Assembly (NCBI GenBank): GCA_949288585.1
Contig: CASEKR010000003.1
Location: 1 to 64,000, forward strand
Length of the DNA: 64,000 nucleotides
Reading direction: 5' to 3'
DNA from: an uncultured Bacteroides sp.
GTDB taxonomy: Bacteria > Bacteroidota > Bacteroidia > Bacteroidales > Bacteroidaceae
Shown here: piece by piece, positions 51,151-60,837 of the stretch
Layout: every line of letters starts with the position of its first letter
Numbering within the stretch: position 1 is the stretch's first letter
The notes under the pieces: generated by a model
Databases searched by the model: none
What the model was told of the DNA's origin: nothing
What the model saw: the letters and a program-made list of their open reading frames with translations, nothing else
Translations under genes and position numbers: made by a program

Positions 51151-52062
51151 ATGGAACCTATACGTACTTTCGAACAACTGACCTCACACCTGCAGACGCT
51201 AAACCGGCGGAAACGCATCGCCGTGGTCTGCGCCAACGACCCCAACACGGAATACGCCATCGCCCGCTGCTTGGAAGAAGGCATCGCCGAGTTTCTCATG
51301 ATAGGCAACCCCGCCATCCTGAAGCGGTATCCCACCCTGAAGCAGTATCCGGACTTCGTGCACGTCATCCCCGAAGACGACCCTGACGCCGCCGCCCGCC
51401 GCGCCGTGCAAATCGTGCGTGACGGCGGTGCGGACATCCTGATGAAAGGCATCATCAACACCGACAACCTGCTGCACGCCATCCTCGACAAAGAACACGG
51501 CCTGCTGCCCAAAGGCCGGATACTGACGCACTTGGCCGTGGTAGAGATACCCACCTACGACAAGCTGCTGTTCTTCTCGGACGCAGCAGTCATTCCCCGG
51601 CCCACGCTCCAGCAGCGCATCGAGATGATACAGTATGCCATCCGCACCTGCCGCCACTTCGGCATCAGGCAGCCGCGCATCGCCCTCATCCACTGCACGG
51701 AGAAGGTCAGTGCCAAGTTCCCCCATTCATTGGACTATGTGAACATTGTCGAACTGGCCGAAGCGGGCGAGTTCGGCGACGTCATCATCGACGGACCGCT
51801 GGACGTGAAGACAGCCTGCGAGAAGACCAGCGGCGACATCAAGGGCATCGTTTCGCCCATCGAGGGGGAAGCCGACGTGCTCATCTTCCCCAACATCGAG
51901 AGCGGCAACGCCTTCTACAAGACCGTTTCCCTCTTCTGCCACGCCGACATGGCCGGGCTGCTGCAAGGCCCGGTGTGCCCCGTCGTCCTGCCCTCGCGCA
52001 GCGACTCCGGCCTGTCGAAATATTACAGCATCGCCATGGCGTGCCTCACGTCGGAATCGTAA
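51151..52062 (+). CDS. ptb: Phosphate butyryltransferase (phosphate acetyl/butyryltransferase family)
   Basis: A 303-residue enzyme that exchanges the CoA of butyryl-CoA (or another short branched or straight acyl-CoA) for phosphate. The start at 51151 (MEPIRTFEQLTSHLQTL) follows the -7 box closely. Family marks are ADILMKGIINTDNLLHAILD, THLAVVEIPTYDKLLFFSDA, CEKTSGDIKGIVSPIEGEAD and PSRSDSGLSKYYSIAMAC. The kinase gene follows 24 bases later, and the pair makes ATP from acyl-CoA. In Bacteroides this may serve branched-chain fatty-acid formation from amino acids as well as butyrate. Confidence 0.9.
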   Translation: MEPIRTFEQLTSHLQTLNRRKRIAVVCANDPNTEYAIARCLEEGIAEFLMIGNPAILKRYPTLKQYPDFVHVIPEDDPDAAARRAVQIVRDGGADILMKGIINTDNLLHAILDKEHGLLPKGRILTHLAVVEIPTYDKLLFFSDAAVIPRPTLQQRIEMIQYAIRTCRHFGIRQPRIALIHCTEKVSAKFPHSLDYVNIVELAEAGEFGDVIIDGPLDVKTACEKTSGDIKGIVSPIEGEADVLIFPNIESGNAFYKTVSLFCHADMAGLLQGPVCPVVLPSRSDSGLSKYYSIAMACLTSES

Positions 52063-52086
52063 CAACAAAACCAAACTTATCCCCCC

Positions 52087-53148
52087 ATGAAGATACTTGC
52101 CATCAACCCCGGCTCCACCTCCACGAAGATAGCCGTCTATGAAGACACCACCCCGCGCTTAGTGCGCACGCTGCGCCACTCCGTCGAAGAACTCTCCGCC
52201 TTCCCCACCGTCACCGGCCAGTTTGACTTCCGGCGCGACCTCGTCCTGCGCGAACTGGAAGCCGACGGCATCCCCCTCCAGTTCGATGCCGTCATCGGTC
52301 GCGGCGGACTGTTCAAGCCCATCCCCGGCGGTGTGTACGAAATCAACAACCTCATGCTGCACGACGCGAAGAATGCCGTCCATCCCCACGCCTGCAACCT
52401 GGGCTGCCTCATCGCCGCCCACCTGGCCGGGATGCAGCCCGGATGCCGCGCCTTCATCGCCGACCCGGGCGTGACCGACGAACTGGACGAAGTGGCCCGC
52501 ATCACCGGCTCGCCCCTCATGCCGCGCATCACCATCTGGCACGCCCTCAACCAGCGCGCCATCGCCCGCCGCTACGCCCGCGAACAAGGCACGCGCTACG
52601 AACAACTCGACCTTATCATCTGCCACCTGGGCGGAGGAATCTCCATCGGAACCCATCACCACGGGCGCTGCATAGATGTGAACAACGCCCTGGACGGCGA
52701 AGGTCCCTTCTCGCCCGAACGCGCCGGCACCCTGCCCGCCGGAGAACTCATCGACCTCTGCTACTCGGGACGATTCACCCGCGAAGAACTGAAGAAACGC
52801 ATCTCCGGCCATGCCGGCCTGGCCGCCCACCTGGGCACAACAGACATCCCCGCCATCGTCCGCCGCATCGAAGAGGGAGATAACCATGCCCGCCTGGTGC
52901 TGGAGGCCATGATTTACCAGACCGCCAAAAGCATCGGAGCCGCAGCCACCGTCCTCTCCGGCCACGTGGATGCCATTCTGCTGACGGGCGGCATCGCCCA
53001 CAACCCCTATGTCATCGAACGCCTGACAGGACGCATCGCCTTCCTGGCCCCCGTCCATGTCTACCCCGGCGAAGACGAACTGGAAGCCCTTGCCCTGAAC
53101 GCATTGGCCGCCCTACACAGCGAACTGGAGGTGCAGGAATACCGGTGA
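52087..53148 (+). CDS. buk: Butyrate kinase
   Basis: A 353-residue kinase of the acetate/butyrate kinase (ASKHA) fold that turns acyl-phosphate and ADP into the acid and ATP. The N-terminal phosphate-binding stretch is INPGSTSTKIAVYED. Also visible are VIGRGGLFKPIPGGVYEIN, ICHLGGGISIGTHHHGRCID (phosphate 2 motif) and ILLTGGIAHNPYVIERL (adenosine motif). It is in an operon with ptb and ends before a very strong shared terminator. Confidence 0.95.
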   Translation: MKILAINPGSTSTKIAVYEDTTPRLVRTLRHSVEELSAFPTVTGQFDFRRDLVLRELEADGIPLQFDAVIGRGGLFKPIPGGVYEINNLMLHDAKNAVHPHACNLGCLIAAHLAGMQPGCRAFIADPGVTDELDEVARITGSPLMPRITIWHALNQRAIARRYAREQGTRYEQLDLIICHLGGGISIGTHHHGRCIDVNNALDGEGPFSPERAGTLPAGELIDLCYSGRFTREELKKRISGHAGLAAHLGTTDIPAIVRRIEEGDNHARLVLEAMIYQTAKSIGAAATVLSGHVDAILLTGGIAHNPYVIERLTGRIAFLAPVHVYPGEDELEALALNALAALHSELEVQEYR

Positions 53149-53250
53149 ATGCGGATAAATTCCCGAACCACGTGACAAAAAGGGCTTCAATCTTTCCTAA
53201 ACCAAGATTTCCCCTAAATCTGTATAAGGAATATACCTATCTGAAATCAT

Positions 53251-53293
53251 AACAGGCAAAAAGAAAAATGGAATCATTTTCTTTTTGCCTGTT
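53251..53293. terminator. Bidirectional terminator after buk
   Basis: A perfect 17-bp stem (53251-53267 with 53277-53293) and a 9-base loop. The A-rich left and T-rich right arms suit both strands, between convergent buk and the Na/Pi cotransporter-like gene. Confidence 0.92.
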
Positions 53294-53380
53294 TACGTTG
53301 TTTTATTCAATTAACAGAAATGGTGAATAAACCAATTCTGCCACATATCCTTACCACGTCTAAGTTAGAGGTCGGATGCC

Positions 53381-55078
53381 TCAGGCCGATTTCTTTTCTT
53401 TTACGTCGGTATTGGCCTCCACCACGTTCACCACATAGTCGCCCAGCTTCTCACACTCGGCAATGATGTCCATGTAGTAGACACCCATCTGGTAACTGTA
53501 TGCCCGGTTGTTGACGTCGACCAAGTTCTGGTTCTTCAACTGGTTGCGGTAGTTGTTGATTTCGTTCTCCAGGTTGAAAGAACGGTTGACATCCACCTGC
53601 TGGTGCTCCGTGCGCTCTACGACCACCAGCATCTGCTGGAGAGCGTCATTCACTAACTTCATCATCTCGTGGATATGTTCATACTGTCCTTCGGTGAAAT
53701 CTTCATTCGCCTGGCGCTTGCGGTTGATGGTGCGGGCCAGGTTATAGCAACTGTCGCCGATGCTCTCTATCTCCGTCACCTCACGCAGCATGCCACGTAT
53801 CTGCAACTTGCTCTCCGAACTCAGCCGTCCTTCGGACACCTTGTTCAGGTAGTTGGCAATCTCCAGTTCCATGTTGTCGCTGATGCTCTCATACTTCTCC
53901 ACGCGGCTGAACAGCTTGTTGAAGTCATCGTCTTTCTCCGTGTGCAGGAGGTCGCGCACCATGCCGAACATGCGGTGAATACGCTCGGCAAAGAGGTGAA
54001 TCTCCTTGCTGGCCTGCAGGATAGACAACTCGGAAGTGGAAAGCATGCCGCCCGTGATGAAGCGCAGGCGGTATTCCTCGTCCTGCTCCTTCTGCGGGAT
54101 GAGGGCGCACACCGTCCGCTCGATGAAGTGTACGAACCAGATGAGCACCAAGACGTTGCAGACGTTGAATGCCGTATGGAAAGCCGACAACATATAGGGC
54201 ACAGCCACGGACATCTCCGTCACGCCCATCACGTTCTCCACGAACCACGACACCCCTCCCGTGAAGAAGGGGAACACGCACAGCACCCAGATGACGCCGA
54301 AGACATTGAACACCAAGTGGGCCAAGGCCGCCCGCCGCGCCTGCGTATTGCCCGTCAGCGCCGCCAGGTTGGCCGTGATGGTCGTGCCGATGTTCTCGCC
54401 CAGCACCAATGCCGCGCCCAGTTCGAAACTAATCCAACCGTTAGCACACATGATGAGCGTGATGGCCATCGTGGCCGACGAAGCCTGCACAATCATGGTC
54501 AGCACAGTACCAATGAGCACGAACAGCAGCACCGAGCCGAATCCCATGTCCGTATAGTCCTGCACAAAGGCCAGCATTTCGGGGTTCTTGCTCAGGTCCG
54601 GCGCATTGGCCTGAAGCATGGAAAGACCCATAAAAAGGAAGGAGAAACCGAAGATGAACTCGCCCACAGACTTGCGCGAGCTCTTTTGCGAGAAAATCAG
54701 CAGGATGCCGAAAGCCAACAGGGGCAAGGCAAAGGCCGAAACATCCACCTGGAAGCCCAGGGCCGAGATAATCCACGCCGTCACCGTCGTACCGATGTTG
54801 GCGCCCATGATGACGCTGATGGACTGTACCAGGGTCAGCAGGCCCGCATTGACAAAACTCACCACCATCACCGTAGTGGCCGAAGAAGATTGCACCAAGG
54901 CCGTAATCAACGCGCCCGTCACCACGCCCGTCACCCGGTTGGTGGTCATCACGGTCAGAATCTTGCGCAGGCGGTCGCCCGCAAACTTCTGCAAGCCCTC
55001 GCTCATAATCTTCATGCCGTAGAGGAACAAGGCCAACGAGCCGAGCAGCTTTAACAAATCATAAAAAGAATATTCCAT
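53381..55078 (-). CDS. Na/Pi cotransporter family protein with PhoU-like domain
   Basis: A 565-residue membrane protein of the NptA/YjbB type (Na+/phosphate symport family). The N-terminal 340 residues hold two inverted Na_Pi repeats with the QSSSATT motif (ALVQSSSATTVMVVSFVNAG) and its partner QASSATMAITLIMCANGW. About eight hydrophobic segments are present. The C-terminal 200 residues are helical and PhoU-like (ESISDNMELEIANYLNKVSE and IESIGDSCYNLARTINRKRQ), a cytosolic regulatory part. It is probably a phosphate exporter or importer; direction cannot be told from sequence. It is divergent from the nucleoside kinase gene. Confidence 0.92.
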   Translation of the reverse strand: MEYSFYDLLKLLGSLALFLYGMKIMSEGLQKFAGDRLRKILTVMTTNRVTGVVTGALITALVQSSSATTVMVVSFVNAGLLTLVQSISVIMGANIGTTVTAWIISALGFQVDVSAFALPLLAFGILLIFSQKSSRKSVGEFIFGFSFLFMGLSMLQANAPDLSKNPEMLAFVQDYTDMGFGSVLLFVLIGTVLTMIVQASSATMAITLIMCANGWISFELGAALVLGENIGTTITANLAALTGNTQARRAALAHLVFNVFGVIWVLCVFPFFTGGVSWFVENVMGVTEMSVAVPYMLSAFHTAFNVCNVLVLIWFVHFIERTVCALIPQKEQDEEYRLRFITGGMLSTSELSILQASKEIHLFAERIHRMFGMVRDLLHTEKDDDFNKLFSRVEKYESISDNMELEIANYLNKVSEGRLSSESKLQIRGMLREVTEIESIGDSCYNLARTINRKRQANEDFTEGQYEHIHEMMKLVNDALQQMLVVVERTEHQQVDVNRSFNLENEINNYRNQLKNQNLVDVNNRAYSYQMGVYYMDIIAECEKLGDYVVNVVEANTDVKEKKSA

Positions 55079-55161
55079 CTATAATTATTTAATGGGTTTC
55101 TTTGAAGCGTGTGTTTAAAGCCCTATCTTTAAGGGGTGAAACCATACCCAAAGAAAGAGAC

Positions 55162-56838
55162 ATGAAACACGTGTTACAAATTTGTTGCAAAAATAATAAT
55201 ATTTCCAAAGAATTTCCCGTTGGGAGCACACTTTTGGAAATTTATCAAGGATTTCATCTTGATTTCCCCTATCAGGTGGTCAGCGCCAAGGTCAATAACC
55301 GCTCCGAAGGGCTCAACTTCCGGGTCTACAACAACAAGGACGTGGAGTTCCTCGACGTGCGCGACCCCTCGGGCATGCGCACCTATGTCCGTTCGCTCTG
55401 CTTCATCCTCTACAAGGCTGTGCGCGAACTCTTCCCTCAGGGCAAGCTCTACGTCGAGCACCCCGTCTCGAAAGGCTACTTCTGCAACCTGCGCATCGGC
55501 CGCCCCATCGAACTGGCCGACGTCACCGCCATCAAGCAACGCATGCAGGAAATCATCGCGCAGGACATCCCCTTCCACCGCATCGAATGCCACACGACAG
55601 AAGCCGTGCGCATCTTTAGCGGACAAGGCATGAACGACAAAGTGAAGCTGCTGGAAACCTCCGGTTCGCTCTATACCTATTATTATACACTGGACGGCAC
55701 CGTCGACTACTACTACGGCAACCTCCTGCCCAGCACCGGATTCATCTACCTGTTCGACCTCGTGAAATACTACGACGGCCTGCTGTTGCGCATCCCCAAC
55801 AAGACGGAGCCTACCAAGCTGGACGAGATGGTCAAGCAAGAGAAGATGCTGGACATCTTCAAAGAACACCTGCGCTGGAACCACATCATGGGCCTGAGCA
55901 ACGTGGGAGACTTCAATCGTGCCTGCCAGGAAGGGCTGGCCACCGACCTCATCAAAGTGGCCGAAGCCTTGCAGGAGAAGAAGATTGCCCAGATTGCCGA
56001 CGAAATATACAGCCGGTGCGAAGAAGGCAGTTCCAAGGGGCGCTTAGTGTTGATAGCCGGCCCCTCGTCGTCCGGGAAAACCACCTTCAGCAAACGCCTG
56101 TCCGTACAACTGATGACCAACGGCCTGCGCCCCTACCCCATCTCGCTGGACGACTACTTCGTGGACCGCGAGAAAACCCCACGCGACGCCCAGGGCAATT
56201 ATGACTACGAATCGCTCTACGCCCTCGACCTGCCGCTCTTCAACCAACAGTTGCAGGCCCTGCTGCAAGGAGAAGAAGTAGAGTTGCCCCGCTACAACTT
56301 CAACACGGGCAAACAGGAGTTCCGGGGCGAGAAACTGCGCATAGACAAGAACACCGTGCTCATCCTGGAAGGCATCCACGCCCTCAACCCCGACCTGACG
56401 CCCCAAATCCCGGACGAGAACAAGTTCAAAATCTACGTCTCTGCCCTGACCACCATCTCATTGGATGACCACAACTGGATTCCCACCACCGACAACCGCC
56501 TGCTGCGCCGCATCATCCGCGACTACAACTACCGAGGCTGTTCTGCCCAGGAGACCATCGCGCGCTGGCCCAGCGTGCGTGCCGGCGAGGACAAATGGAT
56601 TTTCCCCTACCAGGAGAACGCCGACGTCATGTTCAATTCCGCACTGCTGTTCGAGTTCGCCGTCCTGCGCTACCATGCAGAGCCTATCCTGAACAGCGTG
56701 CCGCGCAACTGCCGGGAATATGCCGAGGCCTACCGCCTGCTGAAATTCATCAAATACTTCATCCCCGTGCAAGACAAAGAAATCCCGCCCACGTCGCTCT
56801 TGCGCGAGTTCCTGGGGGGAAGCAGCTTCAAATACTGA
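55162..56838 (+). CDS. Nucleoside (uridine-type) kinase with N-terminal TGS/tRNA-synthetase-like region
   Basis: A 558-residue protein starting MKHVLQICCKNNNISKEFP. The N-terminal 60 residues resemble a TGS domain. About 60-230 resembles the editing domain of threonyl-tRNA synthetase (QGKLYVEHPVSKGYFCNL; IPFHRIECHTTEAVRIF). The C-terminal half is a P-loop phosphotransferase of the uridine kinase type with Walker A GPSSSGKTTF (about residues 298-307), the substrate lid YPISLDDYFVDREKTPRD and LEGIHALNPDL. It probably phosphorylates a pyrimidine nucleoside, but the substrate is not proven by sequence. Length and fusion are normal for this family in Bacteroidota. Confidence 0.88.
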   Translation: MKHVLQICCKNNNISKEFPVGSTLLEIYQGFHLDFPYQVVSAKVNNRSEGLNFRVYNNKDVEFLDVRDPSGMRTYVRSLCFILYKAVRELFPQGKLYVEHPVSKGYFCNLRIGRPIELADVTAIKQRMQEIIAQDIPFHRIECHTTEAVRIFSGQGMNDKVKLLETSGSLYTYYYTLDGTVDYYYGNLLPSTGFIYLFDLVKYYDGLLLRIPNKTEPTKLDEMVKQEKMLDIFKEHLRWNHIMGLSNVGDFNRACQEGLATDLIKVAEALQEKKIAQIADEIYSRCEEGSSKGRLVLIAGPSSSGKTTFSKRLSVQLMTNGLRPYPISLDDYFVDREKTPRDAQGNYDYESLYALDLPLFNQQLQALLQGEEVELPRYNFNTGKQEFRGEKLRIDKNTVLILEGIHALNPDLTPQIPDENKFKIYVSALTTISLDDHNWIPTTDNRLLRRIIRDYNYRGCSAQETIARWPSVRAGEDKWIFPYQENADVMFNSALLFEFAVLRYHAEPILNSVPRNCREYAEAYRLLKFIKYFIPVQDKEIPPTSLLREFLGGSSFKY

Positions 56839-57185
56839 CATAAACTTTTCTTACCGGAAAGGCGCCCGGACAGTGTCCCGCCCGTACTTCCTTCGTTCCC
56901 GGCTCGTTATTGGCTCGTATTTGGTTCGAGTGCATGGAAACGAGCCGGGTACGCCCCAGAGTGGTTCTGGAAGGGGGCAGGAAAGCGAAGAATGTCAACT
57001 TTTTTCGCGGCGGGCGAGCCGCCTTCCCCTTTCCCCTGCAAAGGCCGGAATGCGGCAGGAGGAAGGCATTTTCTTCCGCCCGGCGTGTGACAAACGGAAA
57101 AACCTTGCGACAAATAGGGCAAATATCAACCTTATTATGTATCTTTGTTAGCTCAAAAGGCTGACACCTAAAACAACCAAAGACA
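56839..57185. other. Upstream region of sppA with a long hairpin
   Basis: A 347-base gap without a convincing gene. CCCGGCTCGTT (56898-56908) pairs perfectly with AACGAGCCGGG (56939-56949) around a 30-base loop that itself repeats TTGGCTCGT-like words. The sppA -7 box lies at 57140-57147. The G/C-rich middle (about 56970-57080) shows nothing I can name. Confidence 0.55.
57140..57147 (+). promoter_or_regulatory. -7 box of the sppA operon
   Basis: TATCTTTG, 38 bases upstream of the sppA start codon. Confidence 0.6.
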
Positions 57186-58952
57186 ATGAAAGATTTTCTG
57201 AAATTTACGCTTGCCACCATCGTGGGCATCATCGTGTCGAGCATCTTGCTGTTTTTCATCAGCATCATCGTCATGTTCAGCATGCTGTACTCTTCTGAAC
57301 CAGAGGTGCAGGTCAAGGAAGACTCCATCCTGAAACTGGACCTGAAGGGTTCGCTGAGCGAACGGAGCCAGGAAGACCCCTTTGCCCTGCTGATGGGCAG
57401 CGACTACCAGGCATACGGGCTGGACGACCTGCTGGCCTCCATCCGCAAGGCCAAAGAGAACGAAAACATCAAGGGCATCTACATCGAGGCTTCCAGCTTA
57501 GTGTCCAACGGATATGCCTCGCTGAAGGAAATCCGCGACGCCTTGGCAGACTTCAAGGAGTCCGGGAAGTTCATCGTAGCCTATGCCGACACATACAGCC
57601 AGAGCCTGTACTACGTGTCGAGCGTGGCCGACAAGGTGCTGCTCAACCCGCAGGGCATGCTGGAGTGGAGCGGGCTGGCGTCGACGCCCATGTTCTACAA
57701 GGACTTGCTGGAAAAAGTGGGCATCGAGATGCAGTTCTTCAAAGTGGGCACCTACAAGTCGGCCGTGGAGCCGGCCAGCAGCATGAAGATGAGCGAGGCC
57801 AACCGCGAGCAGGTGACTGACTACCTGACCTCGATGTGGGGCCAAATCACAACCGACGTATCCGCCTCGCGCGGCCTGTCGGTGGCAGACCTGAACCAGG
57901 CCGCAGACCGCATGTTGCTGTTCCAGCCGGCCGAAGAGAGCGTAAAGTGCGGCCTGGCAGACACCTTGATATACAAGAACGACGTGCGCGACTACCTGAA
58001 ACAGATGGTGGGCATCGACAAGGAAGACGACCTGCACATGCTGGGGATGAAGGAGATGCTCAACGTGAAAAAGAACGTGCCGAAGGACAAGAGCGGCAAC
58101 ATCGTAGCCGTGTACTACGCCTATGGCACGATTGGCAGCATGATGGGTGGTTCGTCCGAAATCATCGAAGCAGAGAAGGTGATACGCGACTTGCGCAACC
58201 TGAAAGAAGACGAAGACGTGAAAGCCGTGGTGCTGAGAGTCAACTCGCCCGGCGGGAGCGCCTACGATTCGGAACAAATCTGGCATGCCGTCAGCGAACT
58301 GAAGAAAGAGAAGCCCGTCATCGTCTCCATGGGCGACTATGCGGCATCGGGCGGATACTACATCTCGTGCAATGCCGACACCATCGTCGCAGAGCCTACC
58401 ACTCTGACGGGATCGATAGGCATCTTCGGCCAATTCCCCAACGTGGAAGGCCTGACCAAGAAAATAGGTATCGGCTTCGACGTGGTGAAAACCAATGCCT
58501 ATGGCGACTTCGGGCTGCCGACACGCGCCATGAACGAAAGCGAGAAGGCACTGATGCAGGCCTACATCAACCGGGGCTACGACCTCTTCCTGACCCGCTG
58601 CGCGGAAGGCCGCGACATGAGCAAGGAGGAAATTGACAAAGTGGGCCAGGGACGTGTCTGGACCGGGGCACGCGCCAAAGAACTGGGCCTGGTAGACGAA
58701 CTGGGCGGCCTGGACAGAGCCATCGAGATAGCCGTCGGCAAGGCCGGGGTGGATGCCTACACACTGATGAGCTATCCCGCGAAGAAGAGCGCCTGGGAAC
58801 AACTGAAGGACTTCAACGCAGGCCATTACGTCAAGGCGCAACTGCTGCAAGGGGAAATGGGACGGCTGTACCAGCAAATAGAGTCCATGGACCAGATGCA
58901 ACCGCAGGACGCCATCCAGGCCATGATGTTTTTTGAACCCAACATCCATTAA
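57186..58952 (+). CDS. sppA: Signal peptide peptidase SppA, long form
   Basis: A 588-residue membrane-bound serine protease that degrades cleaved signal peptides. The N-terminal membrane anchor is VGIIVSSILLFFISIIVMFS. Two S49 domains are present, as in the long 67-kDa form. The catalytic lysine is K191 in VGTYKSAVEPAS, from the first domain, and the serine is S388 in DYAASGGYYISC, from the second. LTGSIGIFGQFPNVEGL is also conserved. It is the first gene of a tight four-gene operon: lpxK follows after 6 bases. Confidence 0.95.
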   Translation: MKDFLKFTLATIVGIIVSSILLFFISIIVMFSMLYSSEPEVQVKEDSILKLDLKGSLSERSQEDPFALLMGSDYQAYGLDDLLASIRKAKENENIKGIYIEASSLVSNGYASLKEIRDALADFKESGKFIVAYADTYSQSLYYVSSVADKVLLNPQGMLEWSGLASTPMFYKDLLEKVGIEMQFFKVGTYKSAVEPASSMKMSEANREQVTDYLTSMWGQITTDVSASRGLSVADLNQAADRMLLFQPAEESVKCGLADTLIYKNDVRDYLKQMVGIDKEDDLHMLGMKEMLNVKKNVPKDKSGNIVAVYYAYGTIGSMMGGSSEIIEAEKVIRDLRNLKEDEDVKAVVLRVNSPGGSAYDSEQIWHAVSELKKEKPVIVSMGDYAASGGYYISCNADTIVAEPTTLTGSIGIFGQFPNVEGLTKKIGIGFDVVKTNAYGDFGLPTRAMNESEKALMQAYINRGYDLFLTRCAEGRDMSKEEIDKVGQGRVWTGARAKELGLVDELGGLDRAIEIAVGKAGVDAYTLMSYPAKKSAWEQLKDFNAGHYVKAQLLQGEMGRLYQQIESMDQMQPQDAIQAMMFFEPNIH

Positions 58953-58958
58953 ACGCCG

Positions 58959-60083
58959 ATGGAGGAACAGCCTATCAAGATATACCGGTGGTTATACCCC
59001 GCTTCCTGGTTGTATGGGGCGGGGGTGTACCTGCGCAACAAATTCTTCGACTGGAAATGGCTCCGGTCGGAGAGTTTTGCCGCACCGGTCATCTGCATAG
59101 GCAACTTAGTGGCGGGAGGCACAGGAAAAACCCCGCACACCGAATATCTGGTACGGCTGCTCCGCGCCCAAGGCTGGAACGTGGCCACCCTGAGCCGGGG
59201 CTACAAGCGGAAGACCAAGGGATACATCCTGGCCGATGCGCAAAGCGACGCGCAACAGATTGGCGACGAGCCCAGGCAGATGAAGGGGAAATTCCCGGAC
59301 ATACGGGTGGCGGTAGACGAAGACCGCCGACGGGGCATCCGCGAACTGCTCAGGCTGGAGAAGCCACAGGTGGACGTCATCCTGCTGGACGATGCATTCC
59401 AGCACCGCTACGTGAAGGCGGGGATGAACATCCTGTTGACGGACTACCACCGCCTTCTGTGTGACGATGCCCTGCTGCCGGCGGGCCAATTGCGCGAACC
59501 GGCCGAAAACAAACAGCGGGCGCAAGTGGTCGTCGTGACGAAATGCCCGGACGACATCAAGCCCATCGACTTCAACATCATCACCAAGAAGCTGCACCTG
59601 TACCCTTACCAGAAGCTTTTTTTCTCAGGCTTCCGCTACGGACGGTTGCAGCCCGTGTTCCCCGCCGGCGGCCCCTCAGGCGGGCGGAGCCTGGACGGCA
59701 CGGAACAATTGTTGCTGGTGACTGGCATCGCATCGCCAGCGCCCATGCTCGACGAACTGAGGCCGCAGGCCGGCCACCTGGAGCACCTGGCTTTCGGCGA
59801 CCACCATTCCTTCAGCAAGAGCGATTTCGCATTGATAAAAGAACGCTTCGACCGGTTGGAGGGAGACAAACGGCTGATTGTCACTACGGAAAAAGATGCG
59901 GCACGGCTGAAGGGCCATCCCCTGCTTCCGGCAGAACTGAAGCCCTTCCTCTACGCGCTGCCCGTCGAAATAAAAATCTTGCAAAACCAACAGTATATTT
60001 TCAACCAAACTATCATAGACTATGTTAGAACGAATCCAAGAGACCGCAGCCTTCCTGAAAGGCAAGATGCATACGCAACCTGA
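58959..60083 (+). CDS. lpxK: Tetraacyldisaccharide 4'-kinase
   Basis: A 374-residue inner-membrane-associated kinase that phosphorylates the lipid A precursor at the 4' position. It opens with YRWLYPASWLYGAGVYLRNK, an amphipathic membrane-binding segment. The Walker A-like loop is VAGGTGKTPHTEYL, followed by SRGYKRKTKGY and LDDAFQHRYVK (Walker B region). In many Bacteroides this 4'-phosphate is later removed; that cannot be judged here. The 3' end overlaps the start of punA by 62 bases in a different frame. Confidence 0.95.
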   Translation: MEEQPIKIYRWLYPASWLYGAGVYLRNKFFDWKWLRSESFAAPVICIGNLVAGGTGKTPHTEYLVRLLRAQGWNVATLSRGYKRKTKGYILADAQSDAQQIGDEPRQMKGKFPDIRVAVDEDRRRGIRELLRLEKPQVDVILLDDAFQHRYVKAGMNILLTDYHRLLCDDALLPAGQLREPAENKQRAQVVVVTKCPDDIKPIDFNIITKKLHLYPYQKLFFSGFRYGRLQPVFPAGGPSGGRSLDGTEQLLLVTGIASPAPMLDELRPQAGHLEHLAFGDHHSFSKSDFALIKERFDRLEGDKRLIVTTEKDAARLKGHPLLPAELKPFLYALPVEIKILQNQQYIFNQTIIDYVRTNPRDRSLPERQDAYAT

Positions 60084-60831
60084 GACGGCCATCATCCTGG
60101 GCACCGGCCTGGGCAGCCTGGCCAACGAGATTACAGAGAAATATGAAATCGCCTACCAGGACATCCCCTATTTCCCGCTTTCCACCGTCGAGGGGCACAG
60201 CGGAAAGCTGATTTTCGGCAAGTTGGGACAGAAAGACATCATGGCCATGCAGGGACGCTTCCACTACTACGAAGGCTACACCATGCAGCAGGTCACCTTC
60301 CCGGTGCGCGTCATGCGCGAACTGGGCATCAAGACTTTGTTCGTATCCAATGCCGCCGGGGGCATGAACCCCGCCTTCTCCATCGGCGACCTGATGATTA
60401 TCACTGACCACATCAACTTCTTTCCCGAGCACCCGCTGCACGGCAAGAACATCCCCTACGGGCCGCGCTTCCCGGACATGAGCGAAGCATACGACAGGGA
60501 ACTTATCCGGAAAGCCGACAAGATAGCCGCCGAGAAAGGCATAGGAGTACAGCATGGCGTGTACGTGGGCACCCAAGGGCCTACCTTTGAGACGCCGGCC
60601 GAATACCGCATGTACCACATCCTGGGCGGCGATGCCGTAGGCATGTCTACCGTGCCCGAGGTCATCGTAGCCAACCATTGCGGCATCAAAGTGTTCGGCA
60701 TCTCCGTCATTACCGACTTGGGCGTGGAGGGCAAGATTGTAGAAGTGTCTCACGAAGAGGTACAGAAAGCCGCCGACGCCGCCCAACCCAAGATGACGGA
60801 AATCATGCGTGAACTGATTAACCGGGCTTAA
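60022..60831 (+). CDS. punA: Purine-nucleoside phosphorylase
   Basis: A 269-residue trimeric-type phosphorylase that splits purine nucleosides into base and ribose-1-phosphate. Family motifs are ILGTGLGSLANEI (phosphate loop), GRFHYYEGYTMQQVTFPVRV, SNAAGGMNPAF and GTQGPTFETPAEYRM, with the base-binding VFGISVITDLGVEG. It begins inside lpxK (62-base overlap) and ends 6 bases before thiL. Confidence 0.95.
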   Translation: MLERIQETAAFLKGKMHTQPETAIILGTGLGSLANEITEKYEIAYQDIPYFPLSTVEGHSGKLIFGKLGQKDIMAMQGRFHYYEGYTMQQVTFPVRVMRELGIKTLFVSNAAGGMNPAFSIGDLMIITDHINFFPEHPLHGKNIPYGPRFPDMSEAYDRELIRKADKIAAEKGIGVQHGVYVGTQGPTFETPAEYRMYHILGGDAVGMSTVPEVIVANHCGIKVFGISVITDLGVEGKIVEVSHEEVQKAADAAQPKMTEIMRELINRA

Positions 60832-60837
60832 GCAGAT

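Noticed and set aside
56928-56935. Sixth locus of the 22-bp repeat near sppA
   Set aside because: Only a single CGAGTGCA word is present, without a second core 22 bases away.
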